Positions 1 to 6,074 of a DNA stretch of 6,074 nucleotides are shown one piece after another; positions within the stretch are counted from its first letter, which is position 1; every line of letters begins with the position of its first letter. The translations under genes were made by a program, and so were the position numbers. Where the stretch lies: the NCBI GenBank assembly GCA_001769005.1, contig MENE01000087.1, positions 41,891 to 47,964 of the forward strand. The letters run 5' to 3'. The notes beneath the pieces were generated by a model that did no database searches, had not been told where the DNA came from, and saw only the letters and a program-made list of their open reading frames with translations. This DNA comes from Bacteroidetes bacterium GWA2_31_9b (GTDB taxonomy: Bacteria > Bacteroidota > Bacteroidia > Bacteroidales > UBA12077).

Positions 1-312
1 GCTGTAGGGCTGGAAGACAGAGCTGCCAGTCGTCCTGCGAAGATGTCGGGGGGACAGCAACAACGTGTTGCAGTTGCAAGAGCATTGGCTTCAAAACCAA
101 AATTTATACTTGCAGACGAACCAACTGCAAATCTAGATTCTAAATCAACAGAAACATTGCTCAATATAATGGAACGACTAAACATTGAAGAAAATATTAC
201 ATTTATATTTTCAACGCATGATCAACGTGTTGTGAATAAAGCACGACGTGTAATTACAGTTGAAGATGGACATGTGGTTTCGGACGAGAGACGAGATGGA
301 AGTACGCAGTAG
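1..312 (+). CDS. ABC transporter ATP-binding protein, LolD/MacB/FtsE type (5'-truncated)
   Basis: This is the C-terminal part (103 codons) of an ABC-transporter nucleotide-binding subunit. The frame is open from base 1 and ends at TAG 310-312; the 5' end and Walker A lie outside the window. Visible in order are the ABC signature (MSGGQQQR, encoded from base 43), the Walker B stretch FILADEP with its catalytic Glu, the D-loop (NLDS) and the H-loop (FSTHD). The spacing and the ending (RRVITVEDGHVVSDE) resemble the LolD/MacB/FtsE group, which powers lipoprotein release, efflux or division-related permeases at the inner membrane. The ATG at 43 is an internal Met of the signature motif and not a real start, because conserved family sequence (VGLEDRAASRPAK) precedes it. 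The exact substrate cannot be told without the permease gene, which is not in view. The last codons run into a repeat cluster, which supplies the stop. Confidence 0.93.
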   Translation, partial: AVGLEDRAASRPAKMSGGQQQRVAVARALASKPKFILADEPTANLDSKSTETLLNIMERLNIEENITFIFSTHDQRVVNKARRVITVEDGHVVSDERRDGSTQ

Positions 313-330
313 CAGTTAGTAGTTGGCAGT
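307..330. repeat. Degenerate CAGT(T)AG/AGTTGGCAGT repeat cluster
   Basis: Short overlapping units (CAGTAG, CAGTTAG, TAGTTGG, CAGT) follow one another over 24 bp. The cluster overlaps the last codon and the TAG stop of the ABC ATPase gene. It looks like the low-complexity intergenic repeats I recall from many Bacteroidota genomes. That resemblance is from memory and was not checked. Confidence 0.5.
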
Positions 331-341
331 ATTAAGTTTAA

Positions 342-382
342 ACTCTGTGATGCTCTGTGAAAAACTCAATGATACTCTGTGG
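342..382. repeat. Four-copy ACTCTGTGA-type imperfect tandem repeat
   Basis: Four 9-bp units follow each other: ACTCTGTGA (342-350), GCTCTGTGA (352-360), ACTCAATGA (364-372) and ACTCTGTGG (374-382). They start 10, 12 and 10 bp apart. Three keep the CTCTGTG core. The region is non-coding and lies between two same-strand genes. Similar CTCTGTG-type intergenic repeats are, to my recollection, spread across several bacterial phyla with no agreed function. Confidence 0.7.
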
Positions 383-400
383 TTAAAATACAATGAAAAA

Positions 401-440
401 TTAGTAATTAACAATTATTAGCTATTAGCTGAAAGCTTTG
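401..440. repeat. TTAGTAATTA / TTAGCTATTAGCTGAAAGCT repeat tract
   Basis: The tract reads as related AT-rich units: TTAGTAATTA, then ACAATTATTAGC, then TATTAGCTGAAAGCT. It contains two TTAGCT-like steps (ATTAGCTATTAGCT) and the 8-bp palindrome AAAGCTTT at 432-439. It closes the repeat-rich part of the spacer before the outer-membrane protein gene. A promoter for that gene may lie just downstream; TATGTTTA at 451-458 matches 7 of 8 positions of the Bacteroidota -7 consensus TAnnTTTG. I find no well-spaced -33 TTTG, so no promoter is called. Confidence 0.45.
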
Positions 441-485
441 AGTTTTCCTTTATGTTTAATGAATATTAATTTTTTGAAATAATTT

Positions 486-1649
486 GTGAAAAAGTTACTC
501 ATCATATCAATCATCATTTTTCTTGCATTCAATACGAATGCCCAGGACACAATTACTCCAAAGGTTTCTCTCAACGGTTATGTAAAATACATGAACACAG
601 TTATGTTCGAAGATGTGGATGATTATTACCGTATCGACAATTTAATTCATAACCGCATAAACTTTAAATGGTACATAAATAACAATTTAACTTTTGCCAC
701 CAATGTTAGAACCCGTCTTATTTACGGTGATTTTGTTAAAATGATTCCCAGTTACGATTCAATTGTAAGTTACGACAATGGATACATGAGTTCGTTAAGT
801 AATAACTTAATATCAACCAATTCAGCTATATTAACAACAACATTTGATCGTTTGTACCTTGAATACAATAAAAATAAATTTGTTGTAACCTTGGGACGAC
901 AGCGAATCAACTGGGGACAATCCTTTGCATGGAATCCCAACGATATTTTTAATGCGTACTCCTTTTTTGATTTCGACTACGAAGAACGACCTGGAAGCGA
1001 TGCATTGCGAGTACAATATTACCCAAACTATACATCGGTTGCAGAAGCTGCAATAAAAATTGATCGGCATAAGAAACTTACTGCTGCTGCCTTGTACAGA
1101 TTTAACCAATGGGGTTACGATTTACAATTCCTAGGGGGTATTCTCGATACTACCGATTTTGTTGTTGGCACAGGATGGACTGGGAGTATTTTTAACATTG
1201 GCATTAATGGCGAAGCAAGTTATTTTCACCCTCAAAAAAACTTTTCAGATACAACAGGTGTATTTCTTGTTTCAGCAGGTTTAAATTACATGTTTAGCAA
1301 TTCACTGTCGTTTACCTTCGAAGGAATCTACAATGGTTATTTCGACAAACTTAACATTTCTTCATTTAACGATATTTATTTTATGCCTTTATCGGTAAAA
1401 ACAACATCGTTTAGTAAGTTTTCGTTTATGGGACAGGTTTCTTATCCAATACATCCACTATTAAATGCTTCCTTGGCAATTATGTATTTTCCTACGTTTG
1501 GAAATAGCTATTTCATTAATCCTTCGTTCGTTTATTCTGCAGGTAATAATTTTGAAATAGCTCTATTTGGCCAACGATTCTATGGCAAGTTCTATGGCTC
1601 CGAAGAAAAACTGAATATGCTTTTTCTGAGATTTAGAGTGAGCTTTTAA
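486..1649 (+). CDS. Secreted outer-membrane beta-barrel (porin-like) protein of unknown function
   Basis: The gene encodes 387 aa. The start is GTG at 486: an in-frame TAA lies two codons upstream, and translation from GTG gives a full Sec signal peptide (MKK, then a Leu/Ile-rich core, NTNA|QD). Signal peptidase I probably cuts after Ala19. The next in-frame Met is residue 36, which would destroy the signal. The mature part is rich in alternating aromatic/polar strands (LYLEYN, FVVTLGRQR, FRFRVSF) and ends in Phe, the usual C-terminal signal for BAM-mediated insertion. A striking segment at residues 137-153 (GRQRINWGQ, then NPND) recalls the GRQ-WG-NP pattern of porin-like families such as DUF1302. 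This is a pattern-level resemblance, not a family assignment. No Shine-Dalgarno is visible, as expected for Bacteroidota. The gene converges on the exonuclease gene and overlaps its stop by 4 bp. The transported substrate is unknown. Confidence 0.88.
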   Translation: MKKLLIISIIIFLAFNTNAQDTITPKVSLNGYVKYMNTVMFEDVDDYYRIDNLIHNRINFKWYINNNLTFATNVRTRLIYGDFVKMIPSYDSIVSYDNGYMSSLSNNLISTNSAILTTTFDRLYLEYNKNKFVVTLGRQRINWGQSFAWNPNDIFNAYSFFDFDYEERPGSDALRVQYYPNYTSVAEAAIKIDRHKKLTAAALYRFNQWGYDLQFLGGILDTTDFVVGTGWTGSIFNIGINGEASYFHPQKNFSDTTGVFLVSAGLNYMFSNSLSFTFEGIYNGYFDKLNISSFNDIYFMPLSVKTTSFSKFSFMGQVSYPIHPLLNASLAIMYFPTFGNSYFINPSFVYSAGNNFEIALFGQRFYGKFYGSEEKLNMLFLRFRVSF

Positions 1650-2416
1650 AACTCCATTTCCACTACTATCGGACAATGATCAGAATGTACAACCTGCTGC
1701 AATATTCCTGCTCCTCTTAATTGTGGCTTTAGGTTTTCGCTTATCATGTGGTAATCAATTCTCCAACCCAGATTTTTTCCGCGTGAACCTGCTCGGTAAC
1801 TCCACCAGCTATATTGATTTGGTTCTTTATTAAATTCCCTGAATGTATCTATAAATCCACTCGCTATAAATTGATCAACCCATGCACGTTCTTCGGGTAA
1901 GAAACCTGATGAAGTGGTATGTCGCTCGGGATGGTTTATATCAATAGGTTTATGACAAATATTAAAATCGCCACTTACAATAATTTTTGGTCGATCAACT
2001 TTTAGTTTATTAATATATTTCTGAAAATCGTCCAGGTATTCCATTTTAAAATCCTGGCGAATATCACCCATTGTTCCCGATGGGAAGTAGGAATTAATTA
2101 ACGTAATATCTCCAAAATCGAGACGAAGAGTTCTTCCTTCGGAATCATATTTTTCAATTCCTATTCCGTTTATGATGTTGTCTGGTTTTTCTTTAGTAAA
2201 AACAGCAACACTGCTATAACCTTTCTTTTGTGCCGAAAACCAATAATGATTGTATCCTAATATTTCAAAAACACTTGTATCCAATTGGTCAGGGCTGGCT
2301 TTGGTTTCCTGAATACAAATGATATCCGGATTTGATTCTTTTAACCATCCAATAAAGTCTTTTCCCAGTGCAGCACGAATGCCATTTACGTTGTATGAAA
2401 TAATCTTTTTAATCAT
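1646..2416 (-). CDS. xth: Exodeoxyribonuclease III / AP endonuclease (ExoA/APE1 type)
   Basis: This is a complete 256-aa member of the exonuclease III family, which cuts the DNA backbone 5' of abasic sites in base-excision repair and removes 3' blocking groups. All family landmarks are visible: Asn9 and Asn11 in YNVNG, metal-binding Glu37 in QETK, catalytic Tyr110 in SYFPSG, Asp150/Asn152 in SGDFN, Asp221 in GWRIDYH, and the terminal Asp246-His247 in SDHCPI. FLPEERAWVDQ and YSWWSYR are also typical. The wording around GDFN and WRIDY is closer to Bacillus ExoA/human APE1 than to E. coli XthA. The length is normal and there is no N-terminal extension, so the protein is cytoplasmic. The start is ATG (CAT at 2414-2416 on the + strand). 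The gene is divergent from rsgA and its stop overlaps the barrel gene's stop. The symbol could equally be written exoA. Confidence 0.97.
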   Translation of the reverse strand: MIKKIISYNVNGIRAALGKDFIGWLKESNPDIICIQETKASPDQLDTSVFEILGYNHYWFSAQKKGYSSVAVFTKEKPDNIINGIGIEKYDSEGRTLRLDFGDITLINSYFPSGTMGDIRQDFKMEYLDDFQKYINKLKVDRPKIIVSGDFNICHKPIDINHPERHTTSSGFLPEERAWVDQFIASGFIDTFREFNKEPNQYSWWSYRAGSRGKNLGWRIDYHMISENLKPQLRGAGILQQVVHSDHCPIVVEMEF

Positions 2417-2496
2417 TACATTATGTTTTTATTATTGATATAGCAATAATACTTAAATATTTAATAATTTCGTAACCGATAAAATAAGTAAATTAA
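2417..2496. promoter_or_regulatory. Divergent promoter region between exoIII and rsgA
   Basis: These 80 bp separate two divergent genes and should hold both promoters. They are strongly AT-rich. Several 7-of-8 matches to the Bacteroidota -7 element (TAnnTTTG) occur: TATGTTTT 2422-2429 and TAATTTCG 2465-2472 on the + strand, and TATTATTG on the minus strand (2451-2444). None has a well-placed TTTG -33 partner, so no single promoter can be fixed. The regulatory role is inferred from gene orientation. Confidence 0.45.
2430..2451. repeat. Perfect 8-bp inverted repeat, operator-like
   Basis: TATTATTG (2430-2437) and CAATAATA (2444-2451) are perfect reverse complements separated by six bases (ATATAG). 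The outer edge is 14 bp from the exoIII start codon and the inner edge is 46 bp from the rsgA start. It could be an operator for a dimeric regulator or a weak RNA hairpin in the exoIII leader. The low GC content makes a chance palindrome possible. Confidence 0.4.
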
Positions 2497-3429
2497 TTGA
2501 AAAAAGGACTCGTATTAAAATCAACAGGGAGTTGGTACGCTGTTAAAGAAGTTGAATCGGGGAATATTGTTCTCTGCAACATCCGTGGCAAAATGCGTAT
2601 CGATGGAATTAAAAATACAAATCCTGTTGCAGTTGGCGATATCGTATATTTTGAAGATGCCGATGATTTAGACAAAGGAATAATTCATACCATTGAACCC
2701 CGGAAAAATTATATAATCCGTAAATCCACTAACCTGTCGAAACAAACCCATATTCTTGCAGCAAATATTGATCAGGCTATATTGCTTGTAACCGTTGCTT
2801 TTCCTGAAACATACCCTATGTTTATCGATCGGTTTTTGATTACCGCTGAAGCATATCGTATTCCTGCAAAATTGATTTTTAATAAAATTGATTTGTACGA
2901 CGAAGGTCAAACAGCATATATGAACTACCTGGTTGACATTTACGAAAAGGTTGGATATGAGTGTTTTAAAATTTCTGTTGAGAAAAAAACAAATATAGAA
3001 TCAATACAGGAATTACTAAAAAACAAATCCACAATGATTGCCGGTAATTCAGGTGTTGGCAAATCATCATTAATCAACTGTGTCGATTCCGGATTGGATT
3101 TAAAAACAAGTAAAATTTCCGATTATCATAAATCAGGTAAACATTCAACCACATTTGCCGAAATGTTTGAACTTTCGTTTGGTGGTTATATTATTGATAC
3201 TCCCGGCATTCGTGGTTTTGGATTGTTCGATATTCAAAAAGAAGAACTTTTTCATTACTACCCCGAAATTTTTAAAGTGTCGGGAAATTGTAAATACTAC
3301 AATTGCACTCACATGCACGAGCCGGGTTGCGAAGTTATAAAGGCTGTCGAAAATGGTAAAATTAGTGAATTGCGATATTTGAATTACCTAAACATTCTAA
3401 CTGGCGATGAATCAAAACATCGTTTGTAA
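2497..3429 (+). CDS. rsgA: Ribosome small-subunit-dependent GTPase RsgA (YjeQ/YloQ)
   Basis: RsgA is a cytoplasmic GTPase that binds the 30S subunit late in assembly and helps its maturation. The protein is 310 aa, normal for the family. The start is TTG at 2497, directly after an in-frame TAA (2494-2496). From there the family N-terminus (KGLVLKSTGSWY) and the OB-fold region are complete, whereas the next in-frame Met is about 30 residues inside. The GTPase motifs appear in the circularly permuted order that defines the family: G4 NKID at 129-132, then G1/P-loop GNSGVGKSS at 183-191, G2-region KHSTT at 215-219, and G3 DTPG at 234-237. The C-terminal zinc site C265-x4-C270-x-H272-x5-C278 is intact. 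The gene is divergent from exoIII. No Shine-Dalgarno is visible. Confidence 0.97.
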   Translation: MKKGLVLKSTGSWYAVKEVESGNIVLCNIRGKMRIDGIKNTNPVAVGDIVYFEDADDLDKGIIHTIEPRKNYIIRKSTNLSKQTHILAANIDQAILLVTVAFPETYPMFIDRFLITAEAYRIPAKLIFNKIDLYDEGQTAYMNYLVDIYEKVGYECFKISVEKKTNIESIQELLKNKSTMIAGNSGVGKSSLINCVDSGLDLKTSKISDYHKSGKHSTTFAEMFELSFGGYIIDTPGIRGFGLFDIQKEELFHYYPEIFKVSGNCKYYNCTHMHEPGCEVIKAVENGKISELRYLNYLNILTGDESKHRL

Positions 3430-3451
3430 ACACTTAGTACTTATTTAAATC

Positions 3452-3468
3452 CAAAACATATCGTTTTG
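3452..3468 (+). terminator. Possible weak hairpin after rsgA
   Basis: CAAAAC (3452-3457) and GTTTTG (3463-3468) can form a 6-bp stem with a 5-nt loop, 22 bp past the rsgA stop. It is followed by a T/C-rich stretch (TTCTTTCTCTT) but not by a clean U-tract. With only two G:C pairs it is weak, so a terminator role is tentative. Confidence 0.25.
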
Positions 3469-3497
3469 TCATAATTCTTTCTCTTATCATAAATTTT
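3465..3497 (+). promoter_or_regulatory. Candidate Bacteroidota-type promoter for the hybrid kinase gene
   Basis: TTTG at 3465-3468 is followed after 21 bp by TAAATTTT at 3490-3497, which matches TAnnTTTG at 7 of 8 positions. The arrangement fits the Bacteroidota -33/-7 pattern and would give a leader of roughly 70-75 nt before the ATG at 3578. The -33 match overlaps the weak hairpin. In such AT-rich DNA a chance match is likely, so this is only a candidate. The rest of the 148-bp spacer shows no clear feature. Confidence 0.25.
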
Positions 3498-3577
3498 ATA
3501 GTAAATTGTATGTTCATATTTTTATTATCTTTTTACTAATACTAAAGAAATTATTAATTGTAAAAAAGAATTCTCCA

Positions 3578-6074
3578 ATGAAAAAATTCTATATTCTTTT
3601 AACATCCGTTTTATTAGTAGTCGTTTTGGTAAACAGCTACTATTATTACTATATGTATAATCAGCAGGTTAATTTTCAGGCCGATATGCTTGAAAAACAA
3701 ATTCAGATATGCGGTTGGGAAATAGAAAAATCGGGGTATGAGTTTGAAAGTGAGATGAACTATATTGTTTTTTCTACAGATATGGCAAGTTTTTTTACGA
3801 ATGAACAAAAAAAAGAACTTAGCATTCGTAAGCTGGAGTTGTTTTACTTTAAGTACCAAAATCTTATAAGAAATATAAAAGTTGTTGATGAAAATAAAAA
3901 TGTTTTAAGTCTGTTTAAAGACAAATCGAACCTTTTTATTACCGACTACTATGTTGCCCAAAAACAAAAAGATCTTATAAATAAAGAAGAGGTTGTTAAA
4001 AACTCTGATGGATCATACAGTTATACTCTACCTGTTTTTTTAAATAGCAAACCTGTTGTAAACATCGTTGTAAAGATTGATATCAATGATTATATAAAGA
4101 AAATTTTCGAAAATTATCATCTTGGGAATACTCTTTGGCAATGGTCGTTAAGTACCCAGGGAGACGTTGTTGTTCAGAATCTTACAAGAGATACGATATT
4201 AATCAGCAATATCGAAAAAATCACACATGAAATTAAAGACGGGAATCCTGGATTTATTTATAATGATGTAAAATACAACAATACAAAAAGCGAATTAATT
4301 TCTGTTTATTCTCCTGTTCATGTTTTAAAAAATGATTTTGGAATTGTTTTCTCTTTGGAAACAAAGGTTGTGATTAAATCAATTATTAAAAATGCTATCC
4401 TAGTTGGTTCATCAACAATACTGGTTCTTTTTATAATCATATTCTTCTTCCTGTTTTTTATAAAACGAAAATTAACTGATGAACATCAAATTAAAAAGTC
4501 AGAATCGGGATTAAAGGAAATTATGGAATCGTTGCCAATAGGGATAATGATGATTGATAAGAACCGAACCGTTTTAAGCATGAATAAAACGGCAATGTAC
4601 ATTTTTGCGTTTGAAAACGAATCCGATTTAGTTGGCAAAGTTTTGAGCGATCAGTTTCTTATTGCCAGAAACTTTCAGGATACCGATTCCTTTAGTTATA
4701 CTGATAATCAGAACGAATATATATATTACGACGATAACGACAATGAAGTAATAATCTACAAAAAAGAAATTCCGTATATTCTTAATAACGAAAATGTTTC
4801 ACTGGAAGCGTTTATCGATATTACACCTATCGAAAAAGCACGTAAACGTGAAATAGCTGCAAATAAATCAAAATCGGAATTCCTGGCTAAAATGAGTCAC
4901 GAAATTCGTACCCCACTAAATGGAATAGTTGGAATGGCCGATGCTCTTGGAGGTACAAACTTAAACGATAAGCAAGGTGATGCTGTTCATATCATTAAAA
5001 AATCGGCAGATTTACTGTTATCAATTATTAATGATATTCTCGATTTCTCGAAAATTGAAGCCGGCAAAATGGTTATCGAAGAAACACCATTTAACCTTCG
5101 CGACGAAGTAGAATCTACTGTTTCACTGTTTAAGCAGCGAACCGAAGAAAAAGGAATTGAACTACATACACAAATAAAAGACAATGTTCCTGATCAACTA
5201 ATTGGCGACCCGTTTCGTTTGCGTCAGGTAATATCTAATTTAATCGGAAACTCAATAAAGTTTACTTTCGAAGGTAAAATTCAAATCTCTGTTGAGCTTG
5301 TTAAAGTTCATAATAGCAATATTACCATTCAGTTTGCAATTGAAGATACCGGAATTGGTATACCGAAAGAAAAGCTCAAAGAAATATTCAGCTCTTTTTC
5401 ACAAGCCGATGGTTCTACAACACGAAAATTTGGTGGCACAGGATTGGGAACAACAATTGCAAAACAACTTGTTGAACTTATGGGTGGTAAAATATGGGTT
5501 GAGAGTCCCTCATCATTATCGTACGACCCACAATATACCGGATCAAAATTCTCATTTACCATTCAGGTATATTCAAACGAAAAAATAAAAAAAGACTTTG
5601 ATTTTTCGAAAATTACCGATTACAATCAGATCAATGTATTAATTATTAATAAATCACCAAAGACCGATAAAATTATACTTCATACATTTAATAGTTTTGA
5701 AACTACAAATACAGAAATTACTCCAACCAACGACCCAATTGCTTTGCTCGAAAAGAACATTTCAAAGTTTCAACTTGTAATAATTAACGACAGCGCCGAC
5801 TTTGATGGAATTGGCTTTGCACGAAAAATATTTGATAAAGGCTTATCTTCAAAATTCCTTATCACAATAATTAGTTCGAACGATCAACCAGGCAATTATG
5901 TAAAATGTAAAATGAATGGTGTCGATTATTATTTAATCAAACCATACGAAGCATCAGAAATTTATGAGGTGTTAATCGAGAATTTTACAAGTCTTAAAAT
6001 TACCGATAAGGAATTACCTGAACTAAATAAACTGAACAAAAATATCAAGATTTTGGTTGCCGAAGACAACATTA
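3578..6074 (+). CDS. Membrane-bound hybrid sensor histidine kinase (3'-truncated by window edge)
   Basis: The frame is open from ATG 3578 to the right edge, giving 832 complete codons and no stop. The protein begins with a transmembrane helix (residues ~4-20) and a tyrosine cluster (Y21-25, Y27). A predicted extracytoplasmic sensor of ~245 residues follows and is not recognised; a Cache-like fold is possible. A second membrane helix (~273-297) ends in KRK. Next come a PAS-like domain (~312-425, ESLPIGIMMIDKN), a HisKA domain with phospho-acceptor His441 in KMSHEIRTPLNG, and a HATPase domain with N-box Asn558 (NLIGNSIKFT), G1 DTGIG at 590-594, F-box FSSFSQAD and G2 GGTGLG at 619-624. A degenerate receiver spans ~686-795. 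A second receiver starts at ILVAEDN (825-831), keeps its acidic pair and is then cut off. The kinase half looks catalytically intact. It should autophosphorylate on His441 and pass phosphate to the second receiver, perhaps then to an HPt or separate regulator beyond the window. The signal is unknown. Confidence 0.95.
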   Translation, partial: MKKFYILLTSVLLVVVLVNSYYYYYMYNQQVNFQADMLEKQIQICGWEIEKSGYEFESEMNYIVFSTDMASFFTNEQKKELSIRKLELFYFKYQNLIRNIKVVDENKNVLSLFKDKSNLFITDYYVAQKQKDLINKEEVVKNSDGSYSYTLPVFLNSKPVVNIVVKIDINDYIKKIFENYHLGNTLWQWSLSTQGDVVVQNLTRDTILISNIEKITHEIKDGNPGFIYNDVKYNNTKSELISVYSPVHVLKNDFGIVFSLETKVVIKSIIKNAILVGSSTILVLFIIIFFFLFFIKRKLTDEHQIKKSESGLKEIMESLPIGIMMIDKNRTVLSMNKTAMYIFAFENESDLVGKVLSDQFLIARNFQDTDSFSYTDNQNEYIYYDDNDNEVIIYKKEIPYILNNENVSLEAFIDITPIEKARKREIAANKSKSEFLAKMSHEIRTPLNGIVGMADALGGTNLNDKQGDAVHIIKKSADLLLSIINDILDFSKIEAGKMVIEETPFNLRDEVESTVSLFKQRTEEKGIELHTQIKDNVPDQLIGDPFRLRQVISNLIGNSIKFTFEGKIQISVELVKVHNSNITIQFAIEDTGIGIPKEKLKEIFSSFSQADGSTTRKFGGTGLGTTIAKQLVELMGGKIWVESPSSLSYDPQYTGSKFSFTIQVYSNEKIKKDFDFSKITDYNQINVLIINKSPKTDKIILHTFNSFETTNTEITPTNDPIALLEKNISKFQLVIINDSADFDGIGFARKIFDKGLSSKFLITIISSNDQPGNYVKCKMNGVDYYLIKPYEASEIYEVLIENFTSLKITDKELPELNKLNKNIKILVAEDNI

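Noticed and set aside
43..312. A short complete gene starting at ATG 43
   Set aside because: The ATG is the Met of the ABC signature motif, and conserved family sequence continues in frame upstream to base 1. The gene is truncated by the window and does not start here.
342..382. CRISPR-like array
   Set aside because: The units are only 9 bp, degenerate and nearly contiguous, with no spacer-sized gaps and no cas genes nearby.
451..458. TATGTTTA as a -7 promoter element for the barrel gene
   Set aside because: It matches 7 of 8 consensus positions, but no TTTG lies at a suitable distance upstream, and such matches are frequent in AT-rich DNA.
831..1109. Minus-strand ORF opposite the barrel gene
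   Set aside because: It lies wholly within a well-supported gene on the other strand, and its product shows no recognisable motif or signal.
2493..2910. Minus-strand ORFs opposite rsgA
   Set aside because: They are antisense shadows of conserved RsgA coding sequence, with no family features of their own.
3155..3340. Alternative-frame ORF inside rsgA
   Set aside because: It overlaps the G3 and zinc-site regions of RsgA in another frame and has no independent support.
3614..3859. Minus-strand ORF opposite the start of the kinase gene
   Set aside because: It is antisense to the first membrane helix and sensor region, and its lysine/phenylalanine-rich product is a composition effect.
4987..5588. 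Three ORFs on both strands inside the kinase catalytic region
   Set aside because: They overlap the HisKA/HATPase coding sequence, whose N-, G1-, F- and G2-boxes read cleanly in the main frame.

Overview
The window is AT-rich, has no clear Shine-Dalgarno sequences, and starts two of its genes with GTG or TTG right after an in-frame stop. Together with the gene families present, this points to a member of the Bacteroidota. A free-living Bacteroidales or Marinilabiliales-type organism is my best guess, but the genus cannot be read from the sequence. All genes look like chromosomal housekeeping or environment-sensing genes. I see no transposase, integrase, phage gene, CRISPR array, tRNA or rRNA.

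Layout, left to right: (1) the 3' end of an ABC-transporter ATPase of the LolD/MacB/FtsE type (1-312, + strand, 5' end outside the window). (2) A 173-bp spacer (313-485) packed with three kinds of short degenerate repeats. (3) A GTG-started gene for a secreted outer-membrane beta-barrel protein (486-1649, +). (4) An AP endonuclease/exonuclease III gene on the minus strand (1646-2416), convergent with the barrel gene and overlapping it by 4 bp (TTAA, which holds both stop codons). (5) An 80-bp divergent promoter region with a perfect 8-bp inverted repeat. (6) rsgA (2497-3429, +), started by TTG. (7) A 148-bp spacer with a weak hairpin and a possible promoter. (8) The first 832 codons of a large membrane-bound hybrid histidine kinase (3578 to the right edge, +), open throughout and cut off inside a second receiver domain.

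The genes do not form an obvious single pathway. ExoIII (DNA repair) and RsgA (30S ribosome maturation) are divergently transcribed and could share the regulatory DNA between them. The hybrid kinase appears to have its own transcription unit. Nothing here amounts to a clearly new multi-gene system. The points most worth following are the kinase's degenerate first receiver and unclassified sensor domain, the outer-membrane protein of unknown function, the inverted repeat between exoIII and rsgA, and the composite repeat spacer.
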